Shown here: positions 24,564-33,740 of the stretch, piece by piece
How the letters are laid out: every line of letters starts with the position of its first letter
How positions within the stretch are numbered: the stretch's first letter is position 1
Assembly: GCA_963851045.1 (NCBI GenBank)
Contig: CAWKNC010000002.1
Location: 434,001-498,000 of the forward strand
Source: WHSW01 sp963851045
GTDB lineage: Bacteria > Actinomycetota > Thermoleophilia > Solirubrobacterales > 70-9
Direction of reading: 5' to 3'
Length of the DNA stretch: 64,000 nucleotides
Notes under the pieces: generated by a model
The model's database searches: none
What the model saw: the letters and a program-made list of their open reading frames with translations, nothing else
What the model was told of the DNA's origin: nothing
Translations under genes and position numbers: made by a program

Positions 24564-26342
24564 ATGGGCTCGCAGCCAGACGGGGAACGGTCGCGGGTGT
24601 CGTGGGGCGCGAGTGGCGTACGCCGACGGGTCCGGTGGATGCTCGACACCTTCAGCTCGACCCATGTCAACTCGGCTGAAACGCGTCGCGAACTAGCGGC
24701 CCACGGCGCAGAGCTTGCCCGGCGCCTGGAGCGGATCGACGCCGAGCAGCGGCGCACGCTTGAGGCGCTGCGCTCCGTTTCCGACCGCGAGCCGTGGCAG
24801 CGCGAGCGTCTGCAGAAGCTGCGCCAGTCCGACGGCTATGAGACCGCGTACTCGGAACCCGATCCGCTCGTGTCGGTCGTGATCCCGACCTACGACAATC
24901 CCGCCGGCCTGCGCGATGTCTCGCTCCCCTCCGCGCTGAGCCAGACGTACTCCAATATCGAGGTGATCGTGGTCGGCGATGGCGCCGCGGACGAGACCGC
25001 GGCTGCCATCGAGGCCGTCGGCGACGACCGGGTCCGCTACTTCAACCGGCCGATTCGCGGCCCGTATCCGGAGGATCCCGAGCAGCGCTGGCGAGTTGCT
25101 GGCGGACCACCGTTCAACGACGCCGTTGCGCTCGCCTCGGGAGCCTGGCTCGCACCGCTCGATGACGACGACGCGTTCTTGCCCGACCACGTCGAGCGAC
25201 TGCTCGACCATGCACGCTCGACTCGGGCTGAGCTTGCCTATGGGCTCATCCGCCAGCATCGCCCGGGCGGGGCGACCGACACGCTCGGCGCGTTCCCCCC
25301 GCGCTGGGGCGAGTTCACGCTGCAGGCGACGATCTATCTGGCCGGACTTGGCGAGATCTTCGCGACCGAGCTTGCCGACGCCGTCTTCGAGGAGCCGTAT
25401 GACTGGTCGCTCGCGCGACGGATGATTCGCGCCGGGGTGCGCTTCTCGATGCTCGAGGAGGTCGTCCTGGAGTACTACCCGTCGCGTTTTTGGGCACCGC
25501 GCTGGGACGGCGAGGTCGCTCCCACGCCCGAGGCTGCCGCCGAGCTTGCAGCCGCTGAGGCGGCGGGGTACAGGCCCGAGTGGGAGTTCGCCGCCGATGG
25601 CTGGGAGCGCCAGGCGTCGTCTGCGGCGGGCTGGGATGCGGGAGCCGTCGCTGAGGCCTATCGCCAGAAATGGTCCGAGTTCCTGCGCTCGATCGATGGC
25701 CCCGGCCCGCTTGGCGTCGCGCACGAAACACCCACCGACGCGCCGATGCGTCGTGACGACCCGATTGCCCAGAACATCGTTCTCTCCTATGCGCACGTGC
25801 TCTCGACCGTTGCCGCCCAGAGCCCCACGCTCAGCGTGCTCGATTGGGGCGGAGCGACCGGCCACTACTACGAGCTCGGGCGCAGGCTCAGCCCCGAAGT
25901 CGATTTCGAATGGCACCTGCGAGAGCTCCCCGCCGTCTGCGCTGTGGGATCCGAGCTCGTCTCCGACATCACCTTCCACGAGACCGACCAATGCTTTGAG
26001 CGCGCATACGACCTCGTCCTCGCGAGCGGCGCGCTGCAGTACGTCGAGGATTGGCGTCGCCAGCTGGCACAGCTCGCTTCCGCGGCGGGCCCGTGGCTGT
26101 TCATCAATCGAATCCCCGCGGTCGAGACGGTGCCGTCGTACCCGGCGCTGCAGCGCGCCTACGCCTACGGTTATGAGACCGAGTACGTCGGCTGGGTGTT
26201 TCACCGCGGTGAGCTCGTCCTTGCCGCCGAGGAGGTCGGTCTCGAGCTCGTGCGCGAGTACGCCCTGGTCGATCCGATCGCGGTCGCCGGCGCGCCGGAG
26301 AACCCCAAGCACATCGGGCTCTTGCTGCGTCGCGGGACATAG
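24564..26342 (+). CDS. Fusion: coiled coil + GT2 glycosyltransferase + TIGR04325-type methyltransferase
   Basis: About 592 residues. Residues about 30-85 form a charged coiled coil. The GT2 domain (about 95-330) has VSVVIPTYDNPAGL and the acidic metal motif APLDDDDAFLPDH. The C-terminal domain (about 400-590) begins SVLDWGGATGHYYELGRRL and includes LASGALQYVEDW and FINRIPAV, the signature of the TIGR04325 putative methyltransferase family found in polysaccharide loci. The protein probably both adds and methylates a sugar. The ATG at 24564 is preferred to a TTG at 24546. It follows paralogue 4 by 27 bases. Confidence 0.78.
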   Translation: MGSQPDGERSRVSWGASGVRRRVRWMLDTFSSTHVNSAETRRELAAHGAELARRLERIDAEQRRTLEALRSVSDREPWQRERLQKLRQSDGYETAYSEPDPLVSVVIPTYDNPAGLRDVSLPSALSQTYSNIEVIVVGDGAADETAAAIEAVGDDRVRYFNRPIRGPYPEDPEQRWRVAGGPPFNDAVALASGAWLAPLDDDDAFLPDHVERLLDHARSTRAELAYGLIRQHRPGGATDTLGAFPPRWGEFTLQATIYLAGLGEIFATELADAVFEEPYDWSLARRMIRAGVRFSMLEEVVLEYYPSRFWAPRWDGEVAPTPEAAAELAAAEAAGYRPEWEFAADGWERQASSAAGWDAGAVAEAYRQKWSEFLRSIDGPGPLGVAHETPTDAPMRRDDPIAQNIVLSYAHVLSTVAAQSPTLSVLDWGGATGHYYELGRRLSPEVDFEWHLRELPAVCAVGSELVSDITFHETDQCFERAYDLVLASGALQYVEDWRRQLAQLASAAGPWLFINRIPAVETVPSYPALQRAYAYGYETEYVGWVFHRGELVLAAEEVGLELVREYALVDPIAVAGAPENPKHIGLLLRRGT

Positions 26343-26368
26343 GCCCACCCGCCTTCGGTCGCCTTGCG

Positions 26369-27175
26369 CTAGTACGTCGGCCGTTCGTTTTCGAACGGCG
26401 CGAAGTCGTCGTCGAGCTCGGATGAGCCGGCACGGGGGAGGTCCTCGCGCAGATAGCGGCGCCACTCGGCCTCGACGTCTCGCATCCTCGCGTCGAACGC
26501 GAGCTCGATGGCGCGCTCGGGCCCTTCGCGGCGAAGCCTCGAGACCATGATCGAGCACGCGTCCGGCCCGCGCTCACGCTCGAGCACGTCGAAGATCGTG
26601 CCGCCGAGCAGGATCGCGTCACGGGCAGAGGGCGGAAAATCGGGTGAGCGCGAGCCACGCATCCGCGTGTTGGCCGCGGCTCTGAAGAGCGCTGTCTGAC
26701 CGGCGAAGTACTGCGCGCCGCCCTCGATGAGCCAGGCCCAGCGCACGTAGCGGACGAACCGGCGTGGCCCCCACGGAGGCGGCAGGCTCGGGTTGTTGGC
26801 CGCGATCACGATCTGGGCGTAGAGGCGCTCGGCGGTGCCGCGCAGTGCCGCCAGCGAGTCCTCGCCGGCGGCGCGCCGGTCGGTGTACTCGTCGTTGAGG
26901 ATGTGCAGCTCTGACGCCATCGCCCAGCCGGCGAGATAGCGGCGGCCCGCGGGCGCGGCTGCCAAACGCGCGCCGGGAAGGAACGGGTGCGCCGCGTTCA
27001 GCCAGCCCGGGGAGGGGTGGATGATCACGGTGATCCCGCCGGGCGCATCGTCGAAGCGGTCTTCGAGGCGCAGCCGGAGGTCCTCGAGGCGATCGAGCGT
27101 GCGCGTCGCGCAGGCTTCGTCGTCGGACTCGTGGCGCGCCGTGAAGCTGAGCGATTCTGTCTCGACCCAGGCCAT
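26369..27175 (-). CDS. Degenerate gluzincin-like (peptidase MA family) protein
   Basis: A 268-residue soluble protein. WLIEGGAQYFAGQT is the segment that in gluzincin peptidases supplies the third zinc ligand and helical scaffold. Where HExxH would be expected, about 40 residues earlier, the sequence reads AERLYAQIVIAANN, so both histidines and the glutamate are missing. It therefore probably lacks peptidase activity. The N-terminal part (RLRLEDRFDDAPGGITVIIHPS) matches the usual stress-helix and strand before this domain. TAACCT ends 6 bases before the ATG. The substrate or partner is unknown. Confidence 0.55.
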   Translation of the reverse strand: MAWVETESLSFTARHESDDEACATRTLDRLEDLRLRLEDRFDDAPGGITVIIHPSPGWLNAAHPFLPGARLAAAPAGRRYLAGWAMASELHILNDEYTDRRAAGEDSLAALRGTAERLYAQIVIAANNPSLPPPWGPRRFVRYVRWAWLIEGGAQYFAGQTALFRAAANTRMRGSRSPDFPPSARDAILLGGTIFDVLERERGPDACSIMVSRLRREGPERAIELAFDARMRDVEAEWRRYLREDLPRAGSSELDDDFAPFENERPTY

Positions 27176-27246
27176 CCGCCGAGGTTAGACCGCGCCACGT
27201 TCAGCCCCATTCGGGACTGTCTGCGAGCGCACCTAGAGTTGCGGCG

Positions 27247-28926
27247 GTGCAACGGGGCCTGAGACGGGTCGAGACGGACGATCCTCGCCTCGCCTGGCTC
27301 GGTCTAGCTGGCGCGATGGCGCTCGCCGCGGCGCTGATGCTGTGGGCGGGCCGAGGGCTCTCGTTCTTCAGCGACGAGCACGAGTACTTCGCCCGCGCCG
27401 TCGACCTGAACCCGCCGCAGGGCCTCACCCTCGAGTACCTGTTCGCGCCGTACAACGGCCACCTGCAACTGGTCGGCAAGCTGATCTACGAGGCGATGTT
27501 CGCCACCGCGGGCGCGAACTACTTCCCGTACCGACTCCTCGAGGTCGTGCTCTATCTCGCCTGCGTCGTCCTCTTTTTCGTGCTTCTACGCCCACGAATC
27601 GGCGCCTGGGCAGGGGTGGCCGCGTGCGTTCTGATGCTCTTCCTCGGGGCGGCGTGGGAGGTGATGATCTGGCCGTTTGACCTCCACACGCTGCTGCCGT
27701 TGGCGGCCGGCCTCGCGGCCCTCATCGCGCTCGAGCGTGAACGGCCGTGGAGTGACGTCGCCTGCTGCATCCTGCTGGTGGTCGCGATCGCGACGATCGA
27801 GGTCGGCTTCGCGTTTGCCGTCGGCGTTGCGGTGAGCATCCTCCTGCGCCCCGACCGCCGCGAACGCCTCTGGATCTTCCTCGTGCCGGTTGTTCTATAC
27901 GCCGCCTGGACGCTGTGGGCTCGCAAGTTCGACCAGTCGGAGATCGATCCCGTCTATCTCTCGAATCTCGCCACCTCGGTGCCGGCATCGCTCGCGGCGA
28001 CCGCAAGCGCCCTCACGGGGATGGTCGAGCTTGGAAACGGCGTCCAGCCGTTCTTGGTTCGCGGGCTGGGTCCCGACCGCGTGTTCGCGGTTGTGCTCGT
28101 GATCGCCTTCGTATGGAGGATCTCCCGTGGCCCCGTACCGCCGACGACGTGGGTCTTTGCCTCGGTGCTCGGCTCGTACTGGGTGTTCATCACGCTCGCT
28201 CACCGCCAGCCCGAGACCTCTCGATTCCTCCTCGTCGATGCGATGCTTGCCGTGCTCGTGATCGCCGACCTCGTCGGTCCGGTCCGGGTCCGCGGGCGCG
28301 CGCTGGCGCTGGTGTGGGGCCTGGTGGCGATCGCACTGCCGCTCAACCTCGCAACCCTGTTCAACGGGCGTGATGCCCTGTTGGAGGAAACCGAGCTGAC
28401 CGCGTCGGAGTACACGATGCTCGAGCTCGCCCGCCAGCGGGTCGACCCGGCGTTCAGCCCCGCCGAGTCGACGGCGGTCCAGGCGGCGGGTGCGGCGCCC
28501 GTGTTCAGTCTCACAGCGGGTGCATATTTCGACGGCGCCGAACGCATCGGCTCGATCGCGATGCCGATCGAGCGCCTGCGCGACTCCTCCCAGCGGGTTC
28601 GCATTGGCGCCGATGCCACGCTCGTCGGCGCGTATGAGGTGGCGTTGTCACCGAGCACCGCTCCGGCGGATCGGACGACATGTCAGCCGCTCGGCGAAGG
28701 CCCGCTTGAGCTGCCCGCCGGAGGGGCTCTCCTCGCCGTTTCACCCGAGTCGCCCGAGCCGGTTGCGCTCAGCCGTTTTTCCGATGCGACCGGTCCGGGC
28801 GTTCCGATCGCCGAGGCCGGGAGCCGCTGGCGCGAGCTGCGGCTGCCCAGTGACGCCGCCCCGGAGCGATGGCTGCTGCACGGTCCGACACAGACCCTTG
28901 TGTGCCCGAGGGCCGGCGGCGGATGA
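27247..28926 (+). CDS. Paralogue 5 of the six-member membrane protein family (GT-C-like)
   Basis: A 559-residue polytopic protein from a GTG with TAGAGT ending 7 bases upstream. Landmarks: D43-E44 in FFSDEHEYF, PYNGHLQLVGKLIYE, WEVMIWPFDLH and TSRFLLVD (Phe for Tyr). The C-terminal domain carries cysteines in TTCQPL and LVCPRAGGG. It groups with paralogue 4. Its stop overlaps the start of paralogue 6 (ATGA), so these two very different subgroup members are made from one message. Confidence 0.72.
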   Translation: MQRGLRRVETDDPRLAWLGLAGAMALAAALMLWAGRGLSFFSDEHEYFARAVDLNPPQGLTLEYLFAPYNGHLQLVGKLIYEAMFATAGANYFPYRLLEVVLYLACVVLFFVLLRPRIGAWAGVAACVLMLFLGAAWEVMIWPFDLHTLLPLAAGLAALIALERERPWSDVACCILLVVAIATIEVGFAFAVGVAVSILLRPDRRERLWIFLVPVVLYAAWTLWARKFDQSEIDPVYLSNLATSVPASLAATASALTGMVELGNGVQPFLVRGLGPDRVFAVVLVIAFVWRISRGPVPPTTWVFASVLGSYWVFITLAHRQPETSRFLLVDAMLAVLVIADLVGPVRVRGRALALVWGLVAIALPLNLATLFNGRDALLEETELTASEYTMLELARQRVDPAFSPAESTAVQAAGAAPVFSLTAGAYFDGAERIGSIAMPIERLRDSSQRVRIGADATLVGAYEVALSPSTAPADRTTCQPLGEGPLELPAGGALLAVSPESPEPVALSRFSDATGPGVPIAEAGSRWRELRLPSDAAPERWLLHGPTQTLVCPRAGGG

Positions 28927-30560
28927 GCACGGCAATGGCCCGCGTGCGCAGATGGCTCGAGTCCGACCGCGGGCTGGTGGCCATGATTGGCCTCGTCGTG
29001 CTTGCGGTGATCGTGATCGCCGCTGTCGGCAGCGGCATCACCTTCGTGCGCGGCGATTGGGTGATGCTGCTCGATCGCCGCGGACCGGTGACCACCGTGT
29101 TCGAGCCGCACGGGGCCAACCTCGTCATCGGAATCTCGTTGTTGTACCGAGGTCTCGCCACCGTCTTCGGACTCGATCCACTCGCGTTTCGAGTCGTCCT
29201 TCTCGCCGCGTTCGCGGTGGCGTCGGTGCTGTTGTTCATCACGCTGCGGCGCCGGGTCGGCGACGCCCTCGCGCTGCTAGCCACCGGGCTGACACTCCTG
29301 ATGGGCGCCGCGTATCAGGACCTACTCTGGCCGCTTCAGATCGGCTACGTCACCGCGGTGGCCTGCGGACTCGGGGCACTCCTGGCCATCGATCGCAGGG
29401 ACCGGCGCGGTGACCTGCTCGCCTGCGCGCTTCTCATCGCGGGCGCGCTGACGTTCAGTGCCGGGCTGGCGTTTGTGGTGGGGGCAGCGGTGGCGATCTC
29501 GTTGGCGCCCGGACGGCGGCGTCGGCTGTGGATCGTCGCCCTACCCTCAGCACTCGCGCTTGCGTGGTGGCTGATCTGGGGTCGCGACGCCGACGCCTCG
29601 GTCCGCTTCGAGGATGTACTCAGCTCGCCGGTGTTCATGTTCGAGGGCTTCGCCTCCTCGATCGCGGCTCTGCTCGGGCTCTCGACTCCACAGAACTCGT
29701 CCTCAGTTGACGGAATCGAGTGGGGGAGGGTGCTCGTGGTCGTTGGCGCGCTCGCCGCGATCCTGCGCGTCCGCCGCCTTGGCGGTGTGCCCGCCGGGCT
29801 CTGGGTAGCCCTCGCGACGGCGGCAGCTTTTTGGCTGGTGGCCGGGTTTTTCGAGGAGCCGGGCCGGCTCGCCACGGCCAGCCGCTACACGTATCCGGGC
29901 GCGGTCTTCGTCTTGCTGATCGGTGCGGAGTTACTTGCGGGCACGACGGTCGTGCGTCCCGTGCTGATCGCCCTCGGGGTGATCGTCACGATGGCCGTGG
30001 CGAGTAGCGCCTACTACCTCGGGCACGCCTCCGACCGCTTCGAGCGCCAGGGCAACCTCACGCGTGCCGGGCTCACCGCGATCGAGATCACCCGCGACCG
30101 GGTCGAGCCGTCGTTCACGCTCGAGCAGGCATTCGTAGGGAGCGGCTGGGCGCCGGTCGCCGCGGGCCCGTATCTCGCGGCGCTCGATGACTACGGAGGC
30201 ACGCCCGGCTTCACCGAACCGCAGTTGCGCCAAGCGCCCGGCTACGCGCGGGCTGCGGCCGATCGGACGCTGGGTGAGATCCTCGAGTTGCGGGCGGTTT
30301 CCAAGCCAGAGCCGGGCCGCGCCGACTGCCGAGTCGTCGACGCGGGCGCTCTCGATCTTTTCCCGGGCGGCGTCCAGCTCGAGCCCCTGCGCGGCGATGT
30401 GCGAGTGTCGCTCGGGCGTTTTTCCGGCTCCTATCCCGTAGCGCTGGGCACGCTCACCCCGGGTGCGTGGGACGTCATCATCCCGGCGGACGGATCGACA
30501 CGACCATGGCGCGCTGAGATCAGCGGTGGATCCGGAGTTCGCGTCTGCGCTAGGCGTTGA
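28923..30560 (+). CDS. Paralogue 6 of the six-member membrane protein family (GT-C-like, altered acidic pair)
   Basis: A 545-residue polytopic protein. It keeps YQDLLWPLQIG, ASRYTYPG, the GSPA-type segment as GTPGFTEPQLRQAPG, and the cysteine pair ADCRVV and RVCARR. It departs at the N-terminal site: the acidic pair reads G44-D45 in VRGDWVML, and the outer-loop motif is PHGANLV without the His. If the acidic pair is catalytic, this copy may be altered or inactive. A second ATG lies 12 bases downstream of the chosen start. The end overlaps the convergent DUF1152 gene by 11 bases. Confidence 0.7.
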   Translation: MSTAMARVRRWLESDRGLVAMIGLVVLAVIVIAAVGSGITFVRGDWVMLLDRRGPVTTVFEPHGANLVIGISLLYRGLATVFGLDPLAFRVVLLAAFAVASVLLFITLRRRVGDALALLATGLTLLMGAAYQDLLWPLQIGYVTAVACGLGALLAIDRRDRRGDLLACALLIAGALTFSAGLAFVVGAAVAISLAPGRRRRLWIVALPSALALAWWLIWGRDADASVRFEDVLSSPVFMFEGFASSIAALLGLSTPQNSSSVDGIEWGRVLVVVGALAAILRVRRLGGVPAGLWVALATAAAFWLVAGFFEEPGRLATASRYTYPGAVFVLLIGAELLAGTTVVRPVLIALGVIVTMAVASSAYYLGHASDRFERQGNLTRAGLTAIEITRDRVEPSFTLEQAFVGSGWAPVAAGPYLAALDDYGGTPGFTEPQLRQAPGYARAAADRTLGEILELRAVSKPEPGRADCRVVDAGALDLFPGGVQLEPLRGDVRVSLGRFSGSYPVALGTLTPGAWDVIIPADGSTRPWRAEISGGSGVRVCARR

Positions 30561-31473
30561 GCTGTTCGTAGTCGAGCTCGGTGGAAACGCCGAGCTCGTT
30601 GAGCGCGTCCCTTCCTTGCTCGAGCGTCTCGGTCTCGAGCACAGCGCCGACGAGCGGCAGCACCGGCACCGCCGCCTCGAGGTCAAAGCAGAAGCCGAGG
30701 GCGCTCACTGGACTCAGCCGCAGGCGCCGGCGGCCGCCGCGGATCTCGACCTCGCCCCGCACCCCCAGGGCGCTGCGCGCCAGTTGCAGGCTGGCCTCGG
30801 TGCCGGTCGGTGCTGCGGCGCGGAGGATCTCCTCGGCGACCTCGGGCTCGATCTGAAAGGTGCCGATCCAGGCGCGCGCTTCGGCGAGCGCGCCGACGCG
30901 TTCGAGAACTTCGTCGAGGGTCAGCTCACCGTCGCAGCCGAGACCGATAACTGCGACCGCTCCATCGAGCTCGCCGCAAAGTCGCGCGCCGGCGGCGAGC
31001 ATGACCGCGTCACACAGGGGGCTGCCGAGCCCCGGCTCGGAGCCGGTGGCAAGCGCGTCACCGCCGACGTCGGCGTAGACGACGAGGTCGCAGCCCAGCT
31101 CGGCTGCGGCGTCGCGAATCCCCTCTGCAGCGCCGACGGCCCCCGCGGTTACGTCGATCAGCACGGTCTCGGAGTCGAGGTGAGCTGCAACGTGGGACTC
31201 TGAGAAGAGAACTCCCTCCGGGGTGGATGTCTCGGCCCCGGCGAACACGGCTCGAGTCCCAGCCTGGCGTCCGCCGAGAATCTGCTCGACGGGACGCGCG
31301 CCAGGAACGGGATCGATGGGGAGCCGCTCCCAGGCGACCCCGCCAAGCACGAACTCGGTTCCAAGCGCCTCGCAGCGCCGCGCGACACCGATCGAGCCGA
31401 CAACGTCCCCGCCGCCGCCGATTCCGAGCACGAGTGCGCGGGTTGCCGCAGCGACCCGAGCGTCGAAGTCCAA
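30550..31473 (-). CDS. DUF1152 family protein
   Basis: A 307-residue cytoplasmic protein. The N-terminus has LVLGIGGGGDVVGSIGVAR, the glycine-rich loop typical of DUF1152. Later segments are LIDVTAGAVGAAEGIRDAA, VVYADVGGDALA and VIGLGCDGELTLDE. The family has no established biochemical role; the glycine-rich loops suggest nucleotide or cofactor binding. The start is a TTG one base after the DUF1802 stop, so the two are co-transcribed. A shorter start before the glycine loop cannot be excluded. Confidence 0.75.
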   Translation of the reverse strand: MDFDARVAAATRALVLGIGGGGDVVGSIGVARRCEALGTEFVLGGVAWERLPIDPVPGARPVEQILGGRQAGTRAVFAGAETSTPEGVLFSESHVAAHLDSETVLIDVTAGAVGAAEGIRDAAAELGCDLVVYADVGGDALATGSEPGLGSPLCDAVMLAAGARLCGELDGAVAVIGLGCDGELTLDEVLERVGALAEARAWIGTFQIEPEVAEEILRAAAPTGTEASLQLARSALGVRGEVEIRGGRRRLRLSPVSALGFCFDLEAAVPVLPLVGAVLETETLEQGRDALNELGVSTELDYEQLNA

Positions 31474-31474
31474 G

Positions 31475-32101
31475 CTAAGCCGGAACGGCTTCCGCTTCGC
31501 AGATCTCGCGGATCGTCGCGGCGGCGCGGTCGAACTCTTCGTCCGCCATCACCGGTGTGCCCTCGAAGGGCAGGTCGCGATCGATCTCGACCCACGAACG
31601 GCAGCCGTGGTACTCGTCCTTGACGCGCACCGTGACCGGGCGCGGGATGCGGTAGACCCGCAGCAGCAGCACGTGAAGCGGATGAGTCCGCTTCCAGCGC
31701 AGTCGCTTGGTTGCGTAGTCCTGGGTCCAGACGTGAAACGGAGACAGCGAATCGACGATGCGCGGGTCCTCGGTCTCGAAGTGATCGGCGACCTCGGCCC
31801 AGGCGCGGATGCGAACCCGATCGGGCTGGGCGATCCCGCCGTCCTGAAGCAGGGCGCGCGGCGGCGGCTCCTCGTCGGGCCAGACACCCTCCTCAAGCGC
31901 GCGGCGCAGCTCGGGGTGGTGTGACTCGCGGACGAGGTCGTTGCGCTGATGGTCGAAGGTCGGATAGAGGAAGAACTGCTCGTGTTCGAGCTCGAAGTGC
32001 TTGTTTTCCTCGCGGACGCCGCCCTTGCGCAGGGTGACCAGTTGCTCTCCCTCGGAGAGGGCGCGGGTCGTGACGGCCCATTCTTTAAAGGCGATAGGCA
32101 T
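31475..32101 (-). CDS. DUF1802 family protein
   Basis: A 208-residue soluble protein that begins MPIAFKEWAVTTRALSEGEQ and continues with RKGGVREENKHFELEHEQF and FLYPTFDHQR, matching DUF1802. The family is uncharacterised and sits near nucleic-acid or restriction-type proteins in some genomes. The frame is open upstream to 32260, but similarity to the family starts at the ATG at 32101. It is paired with DUF1152 with a one-base gap. Function not known. Confidence 0.75.
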   Translation of the reverse strand: MPIAFKEWAVTTRALSEGEQLVTLRKGGVREENKHFELEHEQFFLYPTFDHQRNDLVRESHHPELRRALEEGVWPDEEPPPRALLQDGGIAQPDRVRIRAWAEVADHFETEDPRIVDSLSPFHVWTQDYATKRLRWKRTHPLHVLLLRVYRIPRPVTVRVKDEYHGCRSWVEIDRDLPFEGTPVMADEEFDRAAATIREICEAEAVPA

Positions 32102-32222
32102 GGATTCGCAATTCGTGGGAGTTGTGTGTAAGCGGCGGGCTGTACGTCGCTCCGCTGGAGCACTCAGGCCCGCTCGGGGTGCCGGAGAATAGACAAGGCA
32201 TTCGCAAATGCCAAGTTTGTGA

Positions 32223-33740
32223 TCAAAGTTGCGTGGACGTTTGACCGTACCCACCGCCACCTGGCGTTTCGACCCTCAGGCGCTGGCCAGGCGTGAGCTC
32301 GCCGGCGCATTTGGGGGCGAGTTCTTCCCCGTCCAGCAGGTTGCGACCCGGCGCCCCATCCTCGCCGCCCGCTCTGCCTCGAGGCGAGTGCAGGCGACGC
32401 TCGGTGATCAGCGTGAAGCGCATGGGCGCGAGGGCCTCAATCTCACGCACGACCCCATCGCCGCCATTGTGCTCACCCTTTCCTCCCGACCCGCGCCGCA
32501 GGGCGAGCTCGCGCACCCGGACCGGATACTCGGCCTCGAGCGCTTCGACCGGGGTGTTCAGGGTGTTCGACATCGCAACGTGAATCGCGCTCGGCCCGTC
32601 GGCATCGGCACACGCGCCCTGCCCGCCGCCGGTGGTCTCGTAATAGGTGAATCCGTCGCCGGCGAGGGTGAGGTTGTTCATCGTGCCCTGTCCCTGCGCC
32701 GGCGAGGTCGTGCAGCCCGCGAGCGCGGAAAAGACCAAATCCGCCACTCGGCTGGAGGTCTCGACGTTCCCAGCCGCGACCGCCGCCGGGGGTTGGGCAT
32801 TGAGTAGGCAGCCAACCGGTGCGCGAACCTCGATTGGCCGGTGCGCGCCGGCCGAGGGCGGCGCGTCTGGATCAGCCAGGACCCGCACGACGTAAAACGC
32901 CGCCGACTTTGTGACCGCGAGCGGACAGTTGAGGTTGCCCGCGACCTGCGGGGCGCTCCCGGCGAAGTCGAGAACGAGCTGGTCGCCGGCGACCGTCGCC
33001 CGAACGCGCAGCTCGATCTCCTCACGGCCGTCGTGTCCGCCCTCGAGTACGTCGCTCGCCTCGTAGCTCCCGTCCTCGAGCTTTGTGATCGCGGCACGGG
33101 TGCGGCGCTCGGCGTAATCGAGGATTGCGGTCATCCCAGCGGCGAGCTCCTGCGCGCCCATGCGCTCGACGATCTCGGCCATGCGTTCTGCGCCCGCCCG
33201 GTTGGCAGCGCTCTGGGCGCGCAGATCGGCGAGCCGCTCGCCCGGGTTGCGCATCTGGCCCGCGAGCTCGCGCAGAAACTGCTCGTCGGCGAGCGTGGGC
33301 TCGATCACGATGCCTTCCTGATCGACCCTCTTTGAGTCGGCGGGCATTCCACCGGGTGTGGGGCCGCCGACGTCAGCATGGTGAGCCCGACTGGCTGCAA
33401 ACCCGAGCAGGTCGTCGCCGGCAAAAAGCGGCGAGATCAGGGTGATGTCGGGCAAATGCGTTCCCCCTGCGAATGGGTCGTTGAGGATCCACTGCGCGCC
33501 CGGTTCGTGCTCGCGATCGAGCACCGCCGCAACGGCGTCTGGCATCGAGCCCAGATGAACGGGGATGTGTTCGGCCTGCATCACCAGCTCGCCGTGAGCG
33601 TCGAAAAGGGCCGTGGAGCAGTCGCGACGCTCCTTGATGTTCGGCGAGTGCGCGGCGCGGATCAGCACTGCTCCCATCTCGTCGCAGGCGGCACGCAGCG
33701 CTCCCGCGAGGACCTGAAGTGAGATCGGATCCAGGCTCAC
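32223..33740 (-). CDS. Hydantoinase B/oxoprolinase-family subunit
   Basis: A 505-residue HyuB-type protein. It starts from a GTG overlapping the HyuA stop (GTGA). It contains NIKERRDCSTALFD, LNDPFAGGTHLPDITL, HHADVGGPTPGGMP, and near the C-terminus GGGGYG. With the HyuA subunit it forms an ATP-dependent ring-opening enzyme acting on hydantoins, 5-oxoproline or a related lactam or ketone. The exact substrate cannot be assigned from sequence. The frame extends upstream to 33896 but only as a shadow of HyuA. Confidence 0.85.
   Translation of the reverse strand: MSLDPISLQVLAGALRAACDEMGAVLIRAAHSPNIKERRDCSTALFDAHGELVMQAEHIPVHLGSMPDAVAAVLDREHEPGAQWILNDPFAGGTHLPDITLISPLFAGDDLLGFAASRAHHADVGGPTPGGMPADSKRVDQEGIVIEPTLADEQFLRELAGQMRNPGERLADLRAQSAANRAGAERMAEIVERMGAQELAAGMTAILDYAERRTRAAITKLEDGSYEASDVLEGGHDGREEIELRVRATVAGDQLVLDFAGSAPQVAGNLNCPLAVTKSAAFYVVRVLADPDAPPSAGAHRPIEVRAPVGCLLNAQPPAAVAAGNVETSSRVADLVFSALAGCTTSPAQGQGTMNNLTLAGDGFTYYETTGGGQGACADADGPSAIHVAMSNTLNTPVEALEAEYPVRVRELALRRGSGGKGEHNGGDGVVREIEALAPMRFTLITERRLHSPRGRAGGEDGAPGRNLLDGEELAPKCAGELTPGQRLRVETPGGGGYGQTSTQL

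Noticed and set aside
24693..26558. Minus-strand open frame of 621 codons
   Set aside because: It lies antisense to the GT2-methyltransferase fusion; its composition is Arg/Gly/Ala-rich with no family match. It is a high-GC shadow frame.
30463..31203. Plus-strand open frame of 246 codons
   Set aside because: It is antisense to the DUF1152 gene, which has clear family motifs.
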